A stretch of 64,000 nt of DNA from Prochlorococcus marinus CUG1435 (GTDB taxonomy: Bacteria > Cyanobacteriota > Cyanobacteriia > PCC-6307 > Cyanobiaceae): NCBI GenBank assembly GCA_017644375.1, contig JAEPLP010000002.1:1-64000 (forward strand), in the 5' to 3' direction. Made by a program: the position numbers and the translations under genes. How positions within the stretch are numbered: the stretch's first letter is position 1; every line of letters begins with the position of its first letter. The notes beneath the pieces are model-generated. The model was not told where the DNA came from and ran no database searches. It was given only the letters and a program-made list of their open reading frames with translations. Below, one piece after another: positions 45,720 to 57,435 of this stretch.

Positions 45720-45741
45720 ACTACAAATTAAACTACAAATT
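45720..45741 (+). repeat. Direct repeat ACTACAAATT before petH
   Basis: Two exact 10-base copies (45720-45729 and 45732-45741), 12 bases apart start to start and about 30 bases before the petH ATG. Spacing near one helix turn suggests a dimer-binding operator; the core resembles an HLR1 half-site with one mismatch and non-standard spacing. Function is inferred only. Confidence 0.4.
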
Positions 45742-45746
45742 GATAA

Positions 45747-46883
<1,137 letters not shown>

Positions 46884-46993
46884 ATCTTTAATATTTAGAT
46901 TTAAGTTGCATGTATTAAATACTTTTTGGTTTAGACACAATATGTAGCTAATATTAGAAAAAAAGAGGATTTTAAAAAAAGAATACGAAAAAT

Positions 46994-48517
46994 ATGCCTT
47001 CAACTTTAAGTAATCCTCTAAGATTAGGTTTACGGCAGGAAAGAGTCATATCTCCACAATGCTTAGTAATATTTGGCGCTAGTGGAGATCTTACTCATAG
47101 AAAATTAATACCAGCCTTATTTGAACTCTATTTACAAAGAAGAATTCCTAGTGAATTTGCAATAGTTGGTTGTGCTAGAAGACCTTGGACTGATTATGAG
47201 TTTAGGGAAAAGATGAAAGTAAAGCTATCCAATCAAATATCTGGTAAAGAAAGGGAGTGGGAACAATTTTCTAATTATCTTTTCTACGAACCTGTTGACT
47301 TACAACAAAGTGATCATGTCGTAAGGCTTTCTAAAAGATTAAATGAAATTGATAAAAAACAAGCTACTCATAGTAATAGAACATTTTATTTGTCAGTATC
47401 TCCGAATTTCTATGCAAGTGGATGTAAAGCTCTTAAAGAAGCTGGCCTTTTAGATGACCCTAAGAAAAGTCGTTTAGTGATTGAAAAACCTTTTGGAAGA
47501 GATTATTCAAGTGCAAAAAAATTGAATAAGATCGTTCAAAGTTGTGCTGAAGAAAGTCAGATTTATAGGATTGATCATTATTTAGGTAAAGAGACAGTTC
47601 AAAATATTCTTGTTTTGAGGTTTGCTAACACTATTTTTGAACCAATCTGGAACAGAAATTATATTTCAAGTGTTCAAATTACTTCATCTGAAACAGTGGG
47701 TGTTGAAGATAGAGCAGGTTATTACGAAAGCTCAGGTGCTTTAAGGGATATGCTTCAAAATCATATGACCCAAATGCTTGCTGTTACTGCTATGGAACCT
47801 CCTGGGAAGTTTGAGCCAGAAGCAATAAGAAATGAAAAAGCTAAGGTTCTTCAAGCTTCAAAACTTGCTGACGAAAATGAACCGTGGAATTGTTGCATTA
47901 GAGGTCAATATGGAGAGGGAGGGAATATTTCAAATCGACTCAAAGGATATATGCAGGAAGATGGTGTTAATTCCAATAGCACAACAGAAACTTATATCGC
48001 GACGAAAGTTTTCGTTGATAACTGGCGTTGGCAAGGTGTTCCATTTTATTTGAGAACAGGGAAAAGACTACCTAAAAGACTTGGAGAAATAGTCTTGACT
48101 TTTAAAGACGTTCCTGTTCATTTATTTGAATCAACAATAATAAATCCTGCCCCAAATCAACTTATCCTTAGAATTCAGCCAAATGAGGGGGCGACTTTCA
48201 AGTTTGAGGTAAAATCTCCTGGCTCTGGAATGAAATCAAGACCTGTTGAAATGGAATTTTCTTATGATGAATCATTTGGAGAACCATCAGATGAAGGCTA
48301 TGTAAGATTATTAGCGGATGCAATGCTTTCTGACCCAACCTTATTTACTCGAAGCGATGAAGTAGAGGCAGCCTGGAAACTTTATACGCCATTAATAGAA
48401 TTGATGGATAATTCTCCTTGGAAGTTGCCTATTTATAATTATGAATCTATGACGTGGGGACCTCCGGAGTCTGATCAATTACTCTCAAAAGATAATATTT
48501 TCTGGCGTAGACCTTAA
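46994..48517 (+). CDS. zwf: Glucose-6-phosphate 1-dehydrogenase
   Basis: 507 residues. NADP-binding IFGASGDLTHRKLIPALFEL is at about 28-47, the active-site RIDHYLGKE (about 194-202) and conserved GVPFYLRTGKRLPKR are present. It opens the oxidative pentose phosphate path used at night and by cyanophage-infected cells. opcA starts two bases after the stop. A GTA-N8-TAG sequence at 46944-46957, near an NtcA box (GTA-N8-TAC), lies 37-50 bases upstream. Confidence 0.97.
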   Translation: MPSTLSNPLRLGLRQERVISPQCLVIFGASGDLTHRKLIPALFELYLQRRIPSEFAIVGCARRPWTDYEFREKMKVKLSNQISGKEREWEQFSNYLFYEPVDLQQSDHVVRLSKRLNEIDKKQATHSNRTFYLSVSPNFYASGCKALKEAGLLDDPKKSRLVIEKPFGRDYSSAKKLNKIVQSCAEESQIYRIDHYLGKETVQNILVLRFANTIFEPIWNRNYISSVQITSSETVGVEDRAGYYESSGALRDMLQNHMTQMLAVTAMEPPGKFEPEAIRNEKAKVLQASKLADENEPWNCCIRGQYGEGGNISNRLKGYMQEDGVNSNSTTETYIATKVFVDNWRWQGVPFYLRTGKRLPKRLGEIVLTFKDVPVHLFESTIINPAPNQLILRIQPNEGATFKFEVKSPGSGMKSRPVEMEFSYDESFGEPSDEGYVRLLADAMLSDPTLFTRSDEVEAAWKLYTPLIELMDNSPWKLPIYNYESMTWGPPESDQLLSKDNIFWRRP

Positions 48518-48519
48518 AA

Positions 48520-49821
48520 ATGAAACCTCAACTTACACTCCAAACCCCGCTAGAGCTGCCTTATCAGGAGATTTCCAATTACCTTAATAAATTGTGGGTT
48601 TCGGAAGATAAAGATAATACTGGAGCTAATACTTTTACACTAATGGTCTGGCAGCCTGCTTGGCTAGAACAATGTTTGGTTCAAAAAGGATTAGTAAATG
48701 GACCAATTACTGGAAATTTAAGTCCTGAGATAATTGAAGTTGCTAAAAATTTCATATTAGATCAGGGACTCCCAATCACTACATCCCTTAATAGTGAAGA
48801 ATTATTGAATTTATTGAAGGAAAATTTATCTAATAAAGACTTTGAAGACTTTAGAGGACAATTTTTTGAATCATCAATAAGTACATTGAATCCAAGAAGA
48901 TTAATAACTCTAGCGCCAACGTTAAATAAAAATTCAGACATCAAAACTTTTGTATCTGCTTACTGTCCATTAAGTGATAAGCCAGCTATGCAACCTATCT
49001 GTGGGGATTTAGTCGTTATTAGGGGAGACTCAGCCTCAATATCCAATAAAGGATTAAAAATAATTGATGAATTATCTATTGATGAATTACCTTCATGGTT
49101 GTGGTGGAATGGAAGCTTGGATGAATCACCAGAAATCTTCGAATATTTTACTAATTATGGTCTAAGGTTAATAATTGATACTGCTCTTGGATCGCCATAC
49201 AGATGTTTAAAAGTTTTAGATCAATTAAATAATTCAGACAAAGCAATTAATGATTTGAATTGGGTTAGGTTGAAAAATTGGAGGGAATCATTGGCAATGA
49301 TTTTTGATCCGCCTTCGAGGAGACCAATCTTAGATCATATTACTGATGTTGATATTGATATCGCAGGGGATCATATGATTCAAGCTTTGTTTTTGATCTC
49401 ATGGATTAGCGATAAACTTGATTGGTCTTTTCTAAGAGTTGAAAGGGATACAGAATCAACAAAAATAGAGTTTGAAAGAATTAATGGCGAAATAATTTCT
49501 GCGTCAATTAATCCCTTATCTTTGGGGAATCCAAGTATTCATTCAGGACAAGTTATTGGATTGAGGTTGATTTCAAGAGTTAGTGAGGTTCAAAAAAATA
49601 ACACTTGTGTAATACTTGGCTGTGAATCAGTGGAATGTATGAGACTCGAAGCAGGGGGAATGGCTAATATGGAATTAATAGAGCAAGTTGTTCCAAATTC
49701 TTTTTCTTCATCAGAGCATGACGTTAGTAAATTATTGGGTAGTAGTAGAGGTAATACAAGCCCTCTTTTTGAAAATTCTATTAAAATAGCACTTCAAATA
49801 TTTAATGGTTTTAAAAACTAA
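48520..49821 (+). CDS. opcA: Glucose-6-phosphate dehydrogenase assembly/allosteric protein OpcA
   Basis: 433 residues, placed directly after zwf as in other cyanobacteria. Recognisable parts are FTLMVWQPAWLEQCLV near the N terminus, RLITLAPTLNKNSDIKTFVSAYCP, and VILGCESVECMRLEAGGMAN near the C terminus. OpcA activates Zwf and links it to redox state through thioredoxin; cysteines in the central and C-terminal parts are available for this. Followed after 3 bases by a cobyrinate synthase gene. Confidence 0.94.
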   Translation: MKPQLTLQTPLELPYQEISNYLNKLWVSEDKDNTGANTFTLMVWQPAWLEQCLVQKGLVNGPITGNLSPEIIEVAKNFILDQGLPITTSLNSEELLNLLKENLSNKDFEDFRGQFFESSISTLNPRRLITLAPTLNKNSDIKTFVSAYCPLSDKPAMQPICGDLVVIRGDSASISNKGLKIIDELSIDELPSWLWWNGSLDESPEIFEYFTNYGLRLIIDTALGSPYRCLKVLDQLNNSDKAINDLNWVRLKNWRESLAMIFDPPSRRPILDHITDVDIDIAGDHMIQALFLISWISDKLDWSFLRVERDTESTKIEFERINGEIISASINPLSLGNPSIHSGQVIGLRLISRVSEVQKNNTCVILGCESVECMRLEAGGMANMELIEQVVPNSFSSSEHDVSKLLGSSRGNTSPLFENSIKIALQIFNGFKN

Positions 49822-49824
49822 TAA

Positions 49825-51216
49825 ATGCCTTGTGTAATATCTTCTCCTTCAACTGATAGTGGGAAAACTACTTTATCCCTTTTGATATCTTGTTGGGCGT
49901 TCTCAAAAGGTATGAAGGTACAAACTTTCAAGGTTGGCCCAGATTATCTTGATCAACAACAACTTAGCTCCATTGGCCAACCTATTTGTAGGAATTTAGA
50001 TATTTTTTTAAATGGTGAGGAATGGGTTCAAGAAAGTTTTTTTAAACATTCTTTGAAATATGAATTCTCATTAATTGAAGGGGCAATGGGTCTATTTGAT
50101 GGGTTAGGAGCAACAACCTATTCAAGCACAGCAAACATATCTAAACTTCTTAATGCTCCAGTAATTTTTATTGTTAATGCTAGAGGTCAAGTAGCTTCTC
50201 TTTTAGCAACTGTTCGAGGGTTTAAAGATTTTGATAGTGAATTGTCAATATCAGGGATTATATTTAATAACGTTAATTCAGATAGACATAAAAAATTAAT
50301 TGAAGAAGTTTTTAAAAATGAAGATATCGAAATTCTTGGTTTTTTACCGTCTGATCCAAAAATAACTTTAAACAAATCTAATTTAGGTTTGATTTCTCCA
50401 TTGGATAATGGGAAACAAATTGATGTTGAATATTTTGCAAATTACGCCGAAAGAAATCTTGATTTATTTTCTCTTATTAAATTCCTGAAATCTCCTCAAA
50501 AGAAAATTTTTAATTCTGCCAGTTTTGAAGATTTTAAAATTGAAAAAAGTAAACCTATTGCAATTGCAGAAGATAAAATCTTTCATTTTCAATACCCTGA
50601 AACTAAAGAGTTTTTGAGTGACTTAGGTATCCCATTGATTTCATGGAGTATTTATGATGATGAAGAAATACCTTACGAGGCTTCTTCTTTAATTATTCCT
50701 GGGGGATTCCCTGAAAAATATGCTGAGCATATAAGTAATTCTAAAAAAAGCTTAAATTCGTTAAGGAAATTCCGCGAAAATGGATTTATATATGCTGAGT
50801 GCGGAGGGATGATGATTTTAGGAGACTTTATAAAAGATGAAAGTGGTAATAATCATAAAATGAGTAGTATCCTTCCTTTTAGATCAAAAAAAAGTAAGCT
50901 TACAGTAGGTTATAGATACATTGAAGGTCTAAAAGACACTCCGATCATTAGACAAAATCAATTAATTAGAGGACATGAATTTCATTATTGGGAAATTGAA
51001 AATAATTTATCTGAACTTGATTTAAGAAAAGCTGAGCATCAGAAGAAACTTTCTTCCCCATGGAAAATTAAATCTTGGGAAACTGAATATAAAAATGAAG
51101 GTTTTTTTGATCAAAGATTGCATGCAAGTTGGATTCACTTACATCTGCCAAGTTCTCCAAAAGTCGCAAAAAACTTTATAGATGCAACCCAAATTAGTTT
51201 TAAAAAGGGTTCTTAA
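49825..51216 (+). CDS. cobB: Cobyrinic acid a,c-diamide synthase (CobB/CbiA)
   Basis: 463 residues. N-terminal P-loop-like SPSTDSGKTTLSLLISCWAF (about 7-26), VGPDYLDQQQLSS with metal contacts, and EGAMGLFDGLGATTYSSTAN; a C-terminal type-I glutamine amidotransferase-like domain with nucleophile Cys in YAECGGMMILGD and His in GHEFHYWEIE. It amidates the a and c side chains of the corrin ring with glutamine and ATP. Prochlorococcus makes its own pseudocobalamin. It is third in the zwf-opcA unit. Its TAA stop is shared in a TTAA with the convergent gene. Confidence 0.95.
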   Translation: MPCVISSPSTDSGKTTLSLLISCWAFSKGMKVQTFKVGPDYLDQQQLSSIGQPICRNLDIFLNGEEWVQESFFKHSLKYEFSLIEGAMGLFDGLGATTYSSTANISKLLNAPVIFIVNARGQVASLLATVRGFKDFDSELSISGIIFNNVNSDRHKKLIEEVFKNEDIEILGFLPSDPKITLNKSNLGLISPLDNGKQIDVEYFANYAERNLDLFSLIKFLKSPQKKIFNSASFEDFKIEKSKPIAIAEDKIFHFQYPETKEFLSDLGIPLISWSIYDDEEIPYEASSLIIPGGFPEKYAEHISNSKKSLNSLRKFRENGFIYAECGGMMILGDFIKDESGNNHKMSSILPFRSKKSKLTVGYRYIEGLKDTPIIRQNQLIRGHEFHYWEIENNLSELDLRKAEHQKKLSSPWKIKSWETEYKNEGFFDQRLHASWIHLHLPSSPKVAKNFIDATQISFKKGS

Positions 51217-51692
51217 TTTATTATCAAATCAAATATTTTTAGAGGTGAACCTAAAAAAAACATGCCAGGTAAAGTAATTAATGGTCCTAAAAAACTTCCT
51301 ACTATGACTTCAATTTTTGTATGGCCCAAGGTTTCTTTTAAAAGTAATTCAGACTTAGGGTCTAGTTTTTTTGATAGTTTATTAATTTCTGCAGCTTGAA
51401 TCCCAGCTGATTTTCGAACACCACTAGCGTCATACATAACTATTAGTGCTACAGCAACTGATAATGCAAATATTGAACTATCAAATCCTAATTCATAACC
51501 TATACCAGATGTAGCACCAGTTATTAATGCGGAATGACTTGAAGGCATACCACCAGTCTCAAACATAATCCCAAATCTTATCTCTCCATTTGATAAAAAA
51601 TTGAATATGATTTTAAAAAATTGAGCAAGTAAACAGGATAATAAACTCCAGAAAAGAACTGAATTGTTAAAAAAGTCAAAAAACTCAGACAT
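51213..51692 (-). CDS. Divergent PAP2-family membrane protein (DUF212)
   Basis: 159 residues with about four helices. The signatures GGMPSSHSALITGATSGIGYE and MYDASGVRKSAGIQAAEIN fit the DUF212 divergent PAP2 family (SxxHS plus DASGVR motifs); plant members bind or act on lipid phosphates. It is 12 bases after crtE and may help with prenyl diphosphate turnover, which is inference from position. Confidence 0.88.
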   Translation of the reverse strand: MSEFFDFFNNSVLFWSLLSCLLAQFFKIIFNFLSNGEIRFGIMFETGGMPSSHSALITGATSGIGYELGFDSSIFALSVAVALIVMYDASGVRKSAGIQAAEINKLSKKLDPKSELLLKETLGHTKIEVIVGSFLGPLITLPGMFFLGSPLKIFDLIIN

Positions 51693-51704
51693 AAATTAAA
51701 CTAT

Positions 51705-52607
51705 TTATCTGTCTCTATTTGTAATAAAGTCGGCTAGAGATAACAGATATTTTGCATCTGGACCCCAAGGTTCTATTGCTTTTTTTGCTTTTTTAACCAA
51801 ATCAAATGCTCTTTTCTTTGACTCCTCCATCCCAAGTAATTTAGGGTAAGTAGTTTTGTCAGCTAAAAGATCTTTGCCGGCAGTTTTACCAAGCTTTTCG
51901 CTGCTGGATGTTAAATCGAGAATATCATCAATTATTTGGAAGGCTAAACCAATTCCCTCTGCATATGTTGTTAGAGCTTGTAATAGTTTTTCGTTGGCTC
52001 CTGCGATCATTGCGCCTGTTCTTACGCAAGCCTTTAATAAAGCCCCTGTCTTATGAAGATGAATATATTCGAGAGTTTCAAGGTCGACTTCTTTGCCTTC
52101 GCACTCTAAATCAACAACTTGTCCTCCAACTAGGCCTGGGGCACCTGCAACTAGGGATAATTCGCCAATTACATTTAATAATCTAGTTGGATCGACTCCA
52201 GGGCTTCTTAAAGAAACCATTTCAAAGGCCCTGGTCAATAAAGCATCTCCTGCAAGAATAGCTATCGCATCTCCATATACTTTATGATTTGTAGGCCTAC
52301 CTCTCCTCAAGTCATCATTATCCATGGCAGGCAGATCATCATGAATCAAGGACATTGTATGGATCATTTCTATCGCTACTGCAGTAGGAACAGCAAGAGA
52401 GGGTTCTCCTCCAGCCAGTGAGCAAGATGCTAAACATAAAATTGGACGTATTCTTTTCCCTCCAGCTAAAAGGGAATATCTCATTGACTCTCTCAATATT
52501 TCTGGATTCTCAGGACCTAAGGAAAAATCAAGTGCTTCTTCTACAACCTTTTTTGTGTTTTTAAGATATTTTTCAAAATCAGAAATATTATTTATAACTT
52601 CAGTCAT
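51705..52607 (-). CDS. crtE: Geranylgeranyl diphosphate synthase
   Basis: 300 residues, trans-prenyltransferase. The first Asp-rich motif is [19 protein letters not shown], the second [12 protein letters not shown], and the substrate Lys is in [14 protein letters not shown]. It makes C20 diphosphate for carotenoids, chlorophyll phytyl chains and quinones. Chain length cannot be fixed by eye; farnesyl synthase is the alternative, but cyanobacteria usually have this single enzyme as CrtE. Confidence 0.94.
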   Translation of the reverse strand: MTEVINNISDFEKYLKNTKKVVEEALDFSLGPENPEILRESMRYSLLAGGKRIRPILCLASCSLAGGEPSLAVPTAVAIEMIHTMSLIHDDLPAMDNDDLRRGRPTNHKVYGDAIAILAGDALLTRAFEMVSLRSPGVDPTRLLNVIGELSLVAGAPGLVGGQVVDLECEGKEVDLETLEYIHLHKTGALLKACVRTGAMIAGANEKLLQALTTYAEGIGLAFQIIDDILDLTSSSEKLGKTAGKDLLADKTTYPKLLGMEESKKRAFDLVKKAKKAIEPWGPDAKYLLSLADFITNRDR

Positions 52608-52644
52608 TTTATTCCTTTAGTAAAAATTTTTTTCATCTTGGAGC

Positions 52645-53541
52645 TTATAGCAAAAGGTCATTAAGAGTTGATGATAAACCAAATTGTTTTTGCCAGCTAA
52701 AAATAGTATTTACAAGTAACATTGTTACTGTCATTGGTCCAACACCTCCTGGTACAGGTGTGTAAGCAAGTACTTTAGAAATGACATCTTCTAATAATAC
52801 ATCGCCACATAATCTGGTTTGATTTTTATCGGAACTTTTTAATCTATGTATTCCTACATCAATAATTACTGCTCCTTCTTTCACAAAACTCGAGTTTACA
52901 AGATTGGGTTTTCCAGCAGCAGCAATTAGTATATCGGCTTCTCTACAGACTTTATTCAAATTTAATGTTTTTGAATGAGTCATTGTCACTGTGCCATTTA
53001 GATTCAACAACATAAGCGAAAGAGGTTTCCCAACAAGCAAACTTCTTCCAATAACAACAATTTTCTTACCTTCAATTGAAATATTTTGGGATCTTAATAA
53101 ATGAATAATTCCTGCGGGTGTACATGATCTCATCGCAGGCTCATTTTTCACTAATTTGCCGATGTTTATCTCATTTAATCCATCTACATCTTTGCTTGGA
53201 TTAATAATACTGATCAGTTTTTGCTCATCAAACTTCTTTGGGATGGGAAGTTGCAGTAACATTCCATCAATTTCATTATCAGAATTAAGTTTGATAATTA
53301 ATTGCTCAATTTCTTTTTGCTCCACACTATCTTTTAGATGAAAGATAAAGCTCTTTATTCCTATCCTTGAACATGCTTTCTCCTTATTATTAACGTAAAC
53401 GCCACTTGCAGGGTCTTCTCCTATTCTTATTACAGCTAAACAGGGAGGCCTTTTTGCAATTTTTTTATTACTAGAGATATAATTATTTAATCTTTCTTCA
53501 ATTTCAAGAGATAATTTTTTACCATCTAATTTTAATGACAT
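52645..53541 (-). CDS. folD: Bifunctional methylenetetrahydrofolate dehydrogenase/cyclohydrolase FolD
   Basis: 298 residues. Catalytic Lys in [38 protein letters not shown], dinucleotide-binding [15 protein letters not shown], and C-terminal [19 protein letters not shown]. It connects C1-folate pools, including the methylene-THF used by TrmFO at 1.6 kb. 37 bases separate it from crtE downstream, and 74 bases separate it from the divergent HD-domain gene. Confidence 0.97.
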   Translation of the reverse strand: MSLKLDGKKLSLEIEERLNNYISSNKKIAKRPPCLAVIRIGEDPASGVYVNNKEKACSRIGIKSFIFHLKDSVEQKEIEQLIIKLNSDNEIDGMLLQLPIPKKFDEQKLISIINPSKDVDGLNEINIGKLVKNEPAMRSCTPAGIIHLLRSQNISIEGKKIVVIGRSLLVGKPLSLMLLNLNGTVTMTHSKTLNLNKVCREADILIAAAGKPNLVNSSFVKEGAVIIDVGIHRLKSSDKNQTRLCGDVLLEDVISKVLAYTPVPGGVGPMTVTMLLVNTIFSWQKQFGLSSTLNDLLL

Positions 53542-53615
53542 TTAGAAAAACATCTCCTTTTTACATCTAGCATGCCTATAATTTTAAATTATTCAAATAG
53601 ATTTATTTATATTCT

Positions 53616-55088
53616 GTGCAAAACATCACAACTACTTTAAAAAAATTGTTTTATCTTTGGTCTAGAAGTCAAGTTCCATTAAAACGACCAATAAAGATTT
53701 CAAGAATAGATAATCTCATAATTTTTTTATTATGCATTCTAATTTCAATAATTTCTTCTTATAAACTACTTCTTATATCGCCTTTAAATATCACAGATAT
53801 TTTTTCTTGGCTTTTGAACTTTACTGAAATACTTGTTAGTTCTGGAATTCTGATATTAGTTTCAAAAAAAGAGAATCCCACAATTTCTTCGAGACAAATA
53901 ATCTTGATCATCACTCTTCTTTTAGCAGTACAAGTTACGAAATTAGCCTTAACTTCAACTATAAGTCCATTATCTATGATAATCCCGCCAGCACTAATAA
54001 TATCTCAAGGCATGGGAAGCATAACTGCTTTGGCTTGGGTATCAATAGCAAGCCTTAGTTGGCCAGAACCGGCAGTTGCTACAAATAACAATTTATTTTT
54101 TATTTTATTAGTTTGCGCTTCAGTAGTATCTCTACTTGGAGGAAGAATAAGAAGTAGGGCTCAGTTATTACAGCTATCAATTTTTGTCCCCATAGGATCA
54201 TTTTTGAGTCAATGGATATTGATAGGTAAAGATAAAATATCTCTTATTAATAATCAAGATTTTGTTTTAGCTATCGGGGATATATTTTCTGATTCCTTGC
54301 TATTGGCAGTAGTAATGCTTTTTACTATTTTAGTTATTCCTATTTTTGAATCAATATTTGGATTATTAACTAAAGCAAGATTACTAGAATTGGCTGATAA
54401 GGAGAAACCTCTAATTAGAAGATTGTCTCTTGAAGCTCCTGGCACTTTTGAACATACTTTACTTATATGTGGTTTAGCAGAGGAAGCAACAAGAATGATT
54501 GGTGGTGATATTGATCTTATTAAAACTGGAGCTTTATATCATGATGTTGGTAAATTACATGCACCTAATTGGTTCATCGAAAATCAGGATGGTTCTGTAA
54601 ATCCCCATGACGAAATAGATGATCCTATTAAAAGTGCAGAGGTATTACAGGCACATGTTGATGAAGGATTAAAGTATGCAAGAAAAAATAGACTGCCTAA
54701 ACCAATAGCAAATTTTATCCCAGAACATCAAGGAACTCTAAAAATGGGCTATTTTTTTCATAAGGCTAAAGAAAAAAATATCAAGATTAATGAAAATGAT
54801 TTTAGATACAATGGCCCAGTTCCTCAGTCAAAAGAAACAGCTATTTTAATGCTCGCTGATGGATGTGAAGCAGCGCTAAGAGCTATGAATATTAATGCAT
54901 CTGATAAAGAAGCTTTGGACACTATATCTAAAATTATTCACTCACGTCAAAAAGATGGCCAATTAGATAATAGTAATTTATCGAAGGGAGAAATTTTTTT
55001 AGTAAAAAGGGCATTCCTTAATGTATGGAAAAGAATTAGACATAGAAGAATTCAGTATCCAACAACCAAAAATAATACTTTTTCTTGA
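53616..55088 (+). CDS. 7TM-HD domain phosphodiesterase (PgpH-like), shortened sensor
   Basis: 490 residues. About seven membrane helices fill residues 30-250, followed by an HD domain with H-x-n-HD motif: GTFEHTLLICGLAEEA, then ALYHDVGKLHAPNWF with H309-D310, EHQGTLKMGYF and MLADGCEAALRA. PgpH proteins split c-di-AMP into pApA. Bacillus-type PgpH is roughly 700 residues with a large external domain; here that domain is absent or nearly so. The start is GTG; no ATG is close. CdaA at 27.7 kb would be the matching synthase. Confidence 0.88.
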   Translation: MQNITTTLKKLFYLWSRSQVPLKRPIKISRIDNLIIFLLCILISIISSYKLLLISPLNITDIFSWLLNFTEILVSSGILILVSKKENPTISSRQIILIITLLLAVQVTKLALTSTISPLSMIIPPALIISQGMGSITALAWVSIASLSWPEPAVATNNNLFFILLVCASVVSLLGGRIRSRAQLLQLSIFVPIGSFLSQWILIGKDKISLINNQDFVLAIGDIFSDSLLLAVVMLFTILVIPIFESIFGLLTKARLLELADKEKPLIRRLSLEAPGTFEHTLLICGLAEEATRMIGGDIDLIKTGALYHDVGKLHAPNWFIENQDGSVNPHDEIDDPIKSAEVLQAHVDEGLKYARKNRLPKPIANFIPEHQGTLKMGYFFHKAKEKNIKINENDFRYNGPVPQSKETAILMLADGCEAALRAMNINASDKEALDTISKIIHSRQKDGQLDNSNLSKGEIFLVKRAFLNVWKRIRHRRIQYPTTKNNTFS

Positions 55089-55096
55089 TTTTCTAT

Positions 55097-55489
55097 TTAT
55101 AGCCTAATACTTCTTCGATGTTTTGGGTTACACCAATATATGAGAGCTAAAGTACTTAATAAGGTCATTAAGAGAGTAAACCCTCCTATTCCAAAAATAT
55201 CTTTTTGAGTTATGAGTCTCACCACTGAATAAGGACCCATGCCAGATATTACCATTGATAGAGATACTAGAGTTAAAGTTACTCCCCATTTTCTCTCTGC
55301 TAAAAGAGCTGCTGAAGAAACTATTCCAACGATCGCAGCAGGCCAACCAAGGCTTATGGCAAGAGTTATATTCGCAACTTTTAATGGAGGTCCATAACTA
55401 ATTATTAATGCGATTATTGGAAGTGCAACTATATTACTTATTAAACCAACCCACGAAAGTGACCAATATCCTAGTAACCTTTCTCTCAT
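55097..55489 (-). CDS. Small integral membrane protein, 130 aa
   Basis: Four predicted helices fill nearly the whole sequence (about 10-33, 37-62, 66-85, 95-117), with a short basic C-terminal end NPKHRRSIRL. No motif or family recognised beyond a cyanobacterial hypothetical. Converges on the PgpH-like gene, 8 bases apart. Upstream of it, at 55490-55570, is a gap after leuA. Confidence 0.7.
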   Translation of the reverse strand: MRERLLGYWSLSWVGLISNIVALPIIALIISYGPPLKVANITLAISLGWPAAIVGIVSSAALLAERKWGVTLTLVSLSMVISGMGPYSVVRLITQKDIFGIGGFTLLMTLLSTLALIYWCNPKHRRSIRL

Positions 55490-55570
55490 TATTTGCCGGT
55501 TAAACTTTTAAGATAATCTACAGTATTAAGAGACTATTTTTAATGCTACTTAATAATCCTAAGAAATAAT

Positions 55571-57211
55571 TTAATTTGCAGGATTAGATATAAATGTTTT
55601 TTCAGAATTTTCTAAATTATCAAATTGCGGGTGAATTGAATTTTTTTTCTCAGAAAATACAAGTCTATTTAAAGCATTAACATAAGCATTCCCAGCCGCA
55701 ACTACAACATCGGTGTCTGCAGAATGACCTGAATATATCTTGTTATCCCTCCTGATTCTTATTGTTACTTCGCCCAAAGCATCAATACCTTCGGTTACCG
55801 ACTTTACAGAAAATTCAATTAATTCATTAGGCACTTTAGCTAATTTATTTAAAGCCTCGCATACAGCATCAACAGGTCCTGTCCCTATTGATACAGCAGT
55901 ATCTTCAGTATTATCTTCCGTGTTTAGAAGTGTAATTGTAGCTGTAGGTTTAGATGCGTTTCCGCAACTTACTTGTATAAGAGTTATTTGGAATTTAGCT
56001 TCTGGAAGCTGTACTTGTTCACTAACGATAGCTTCTAAATCTCTATCAGTAATTTCTCTTTTCCTATCAGCTAAATCCTTAAAACGAGCAAAAGCATCAT
56101 TTAAGTCTTCTCTGCTCAAGTCATATCCCATCTCTTCTAATCTCGCTCTTACAGCACTTCTTCCACTAAGTTTTCCCAAAGATATTCTGTTGTCATTCAA
56201 ACCAACAGTTTTTGCATCAATAATTTCGTAAGTTAGTCTATTTTTTAAGACTCCGTCTTGATGAATGCCAGATTCATGGGCAAAAGCGTTAGCTCCCACA
56301 ATTGCTTTATTGGGTTGAACAGTCATTCCAGTAAGGTTGGAAACCAGCCGTGAAGTTTTTGTTATCTCTTCTGTTCTTATGGCTGTAAGAGGAGTCGGTG
56401 AATTTGGATCTCTTTTGAAAAAACTGTTAAAAAAACTTTTCCTTACATGTAGAGCCATAACTAATTCTTCTAGAGAGGCATTTCCGGCTCTTTCCCCGAT
56501 CCCATTTATCGTACATTCTAATTGTCTTGCTCCATTTTTTACTGCCTCTAAAAAATTTGCAACTGCTAAACCTAAATCATTATGACCATGAACAGATATT
56601 ACTGCCTCATCAATATTTGGTACATTTTTATTTATATCGGAGATTAATTTACCAAATTCACTAGGGGTTGTAAATCCAACAGTATCAGGGATATTTATTG
56701 TTGACGCGCCTGCAGAAATTGCTAATTGAATCACTTCGTATAAAAAATCTGGATCACTCCTTGAGGCATCTTCACATGAAAACTCAATATCATCTACCAA
56801 TGTTTTTGCATAATTAACCATCTCTGGAACTATGTGAAGAACATCTTTTCTGGATTTTTTTAGTTTATGTTTAAGGTGAATATCGCTTGTGGCAATAAAA
56901 GTATGAATTCTTTTCTTGGGAGCTGGACTTACTGCTTCGTAACATGCTTTTATATCACCTTTGGATGCTCTAGCTAAACCGCATATTATGGGACCATTTT
57001 CCTTCCCTACAGCATTGGCAATTTTATTAACAGCTTTAAAATCTCCGGGACTTGCGAAAGGGAATCCAGCTTCAATAACATCTACTCCTAATCTTGCTAA
57101 TTGATGCGCGATAGCAAGCTTTTCTTCAAGATTTAAACTCGCACCAGGAGATTGCTCTCCATCTCGAAGAGTTGTATCAAAGATCAAAATTCTTCCTGGA
57201 TCTTTAGACAT
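55571..57211 (-). CDS. leuA: 2-Isopropylmalate synthase
   Basis: 546 residues. N-terminal barrel with [15 protein letters not shown] (metal Asp and catalytic Arg), [18 protein letters not shown] (HxH metal ligands) and [15 protein letters not shown]-terminal allosteric leucine-binding domain from about 400 ([20 protein letters not shown]). First committed step of leucine synthesis. The domain is complete, so leucine feedback is likely. Divergent from the GH57 gene; the 224-base gap between holds no gene. Confidence 0.97.
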   Translation of the reverse strand: MSKDPGRILIFDTTLRDGEQSPGASLNLEEKLAIAHQLARLGVDVIEAGFPFASPGDFKAVNKIANAVGKENGPIICGLARASKGDIKACYEAVSPAPKKRIHTFIATSDIHLKHKLKKSRKDVLHIVPEMVNYAKTLVDDIEFSCEDASRSDPDFLYEVIQLAISAGASTINIPDTVGFTTPSEFGKLISDINKNVPNIDEAVISVHGHNDLGLAVANFLEAVKNGARQLECTINGIGERAGNASLEELVMALHVRKSFFNSFFKRDPNSPTPLTAIRTEEITKTSRLVSNLTGMTVQPNKAIVGANAFAHESGIHQDGVLKNRLTYEIIDAKTVGLNDNRISLGKLSGRSAVRARLEEMGYDLSREDLNDAFARFKDLADRKREITDRDLEAIVSEQVQLPEAKFQITLIQVSCGNASKPTATITLLNTEDNTEDTAVSIGTGPVDAVCEALNKLAKVPNELIEFSVKSVTEGIDALGEVTIRIRRDNKIYSGHSADTDVVVAAGNAYVNALNRLVFSEKKNSIHPQFDNLENSEKTFISNPAN

Positions 57212-57435
57212 TAAAAGAAACTATTTAGTTTTATATTAAGCCAATTCAAAAAAATTGACTAGATTTTATTTTATAAAATTGAGCTATGAGTTTATTGCTT
57301 AATAATATTGGTTAAAATTTTTGAAAAAAAATAAAATATTTCATTTATTAAAGTATTGTTTTAAGATAAAAAACTTCCTTTCTTAAAAGATTAATTTTGA
57401 TTTTTGCAAAATTTCAGACATAAATTATAAAAAAT

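Noticed and set aside
47832-48053. 73-codon frame within zwf
   Set aside because: Out-of-phase shadow of a conserved enzyme with no independent evidence.
55740-56231. 163-codon frame opposite leuA
   Set aside because: It mirrors the conserved C-terminal half of 2-isopropylmalate synthase; composition is typical of an antisense frame and no start signal is seen.
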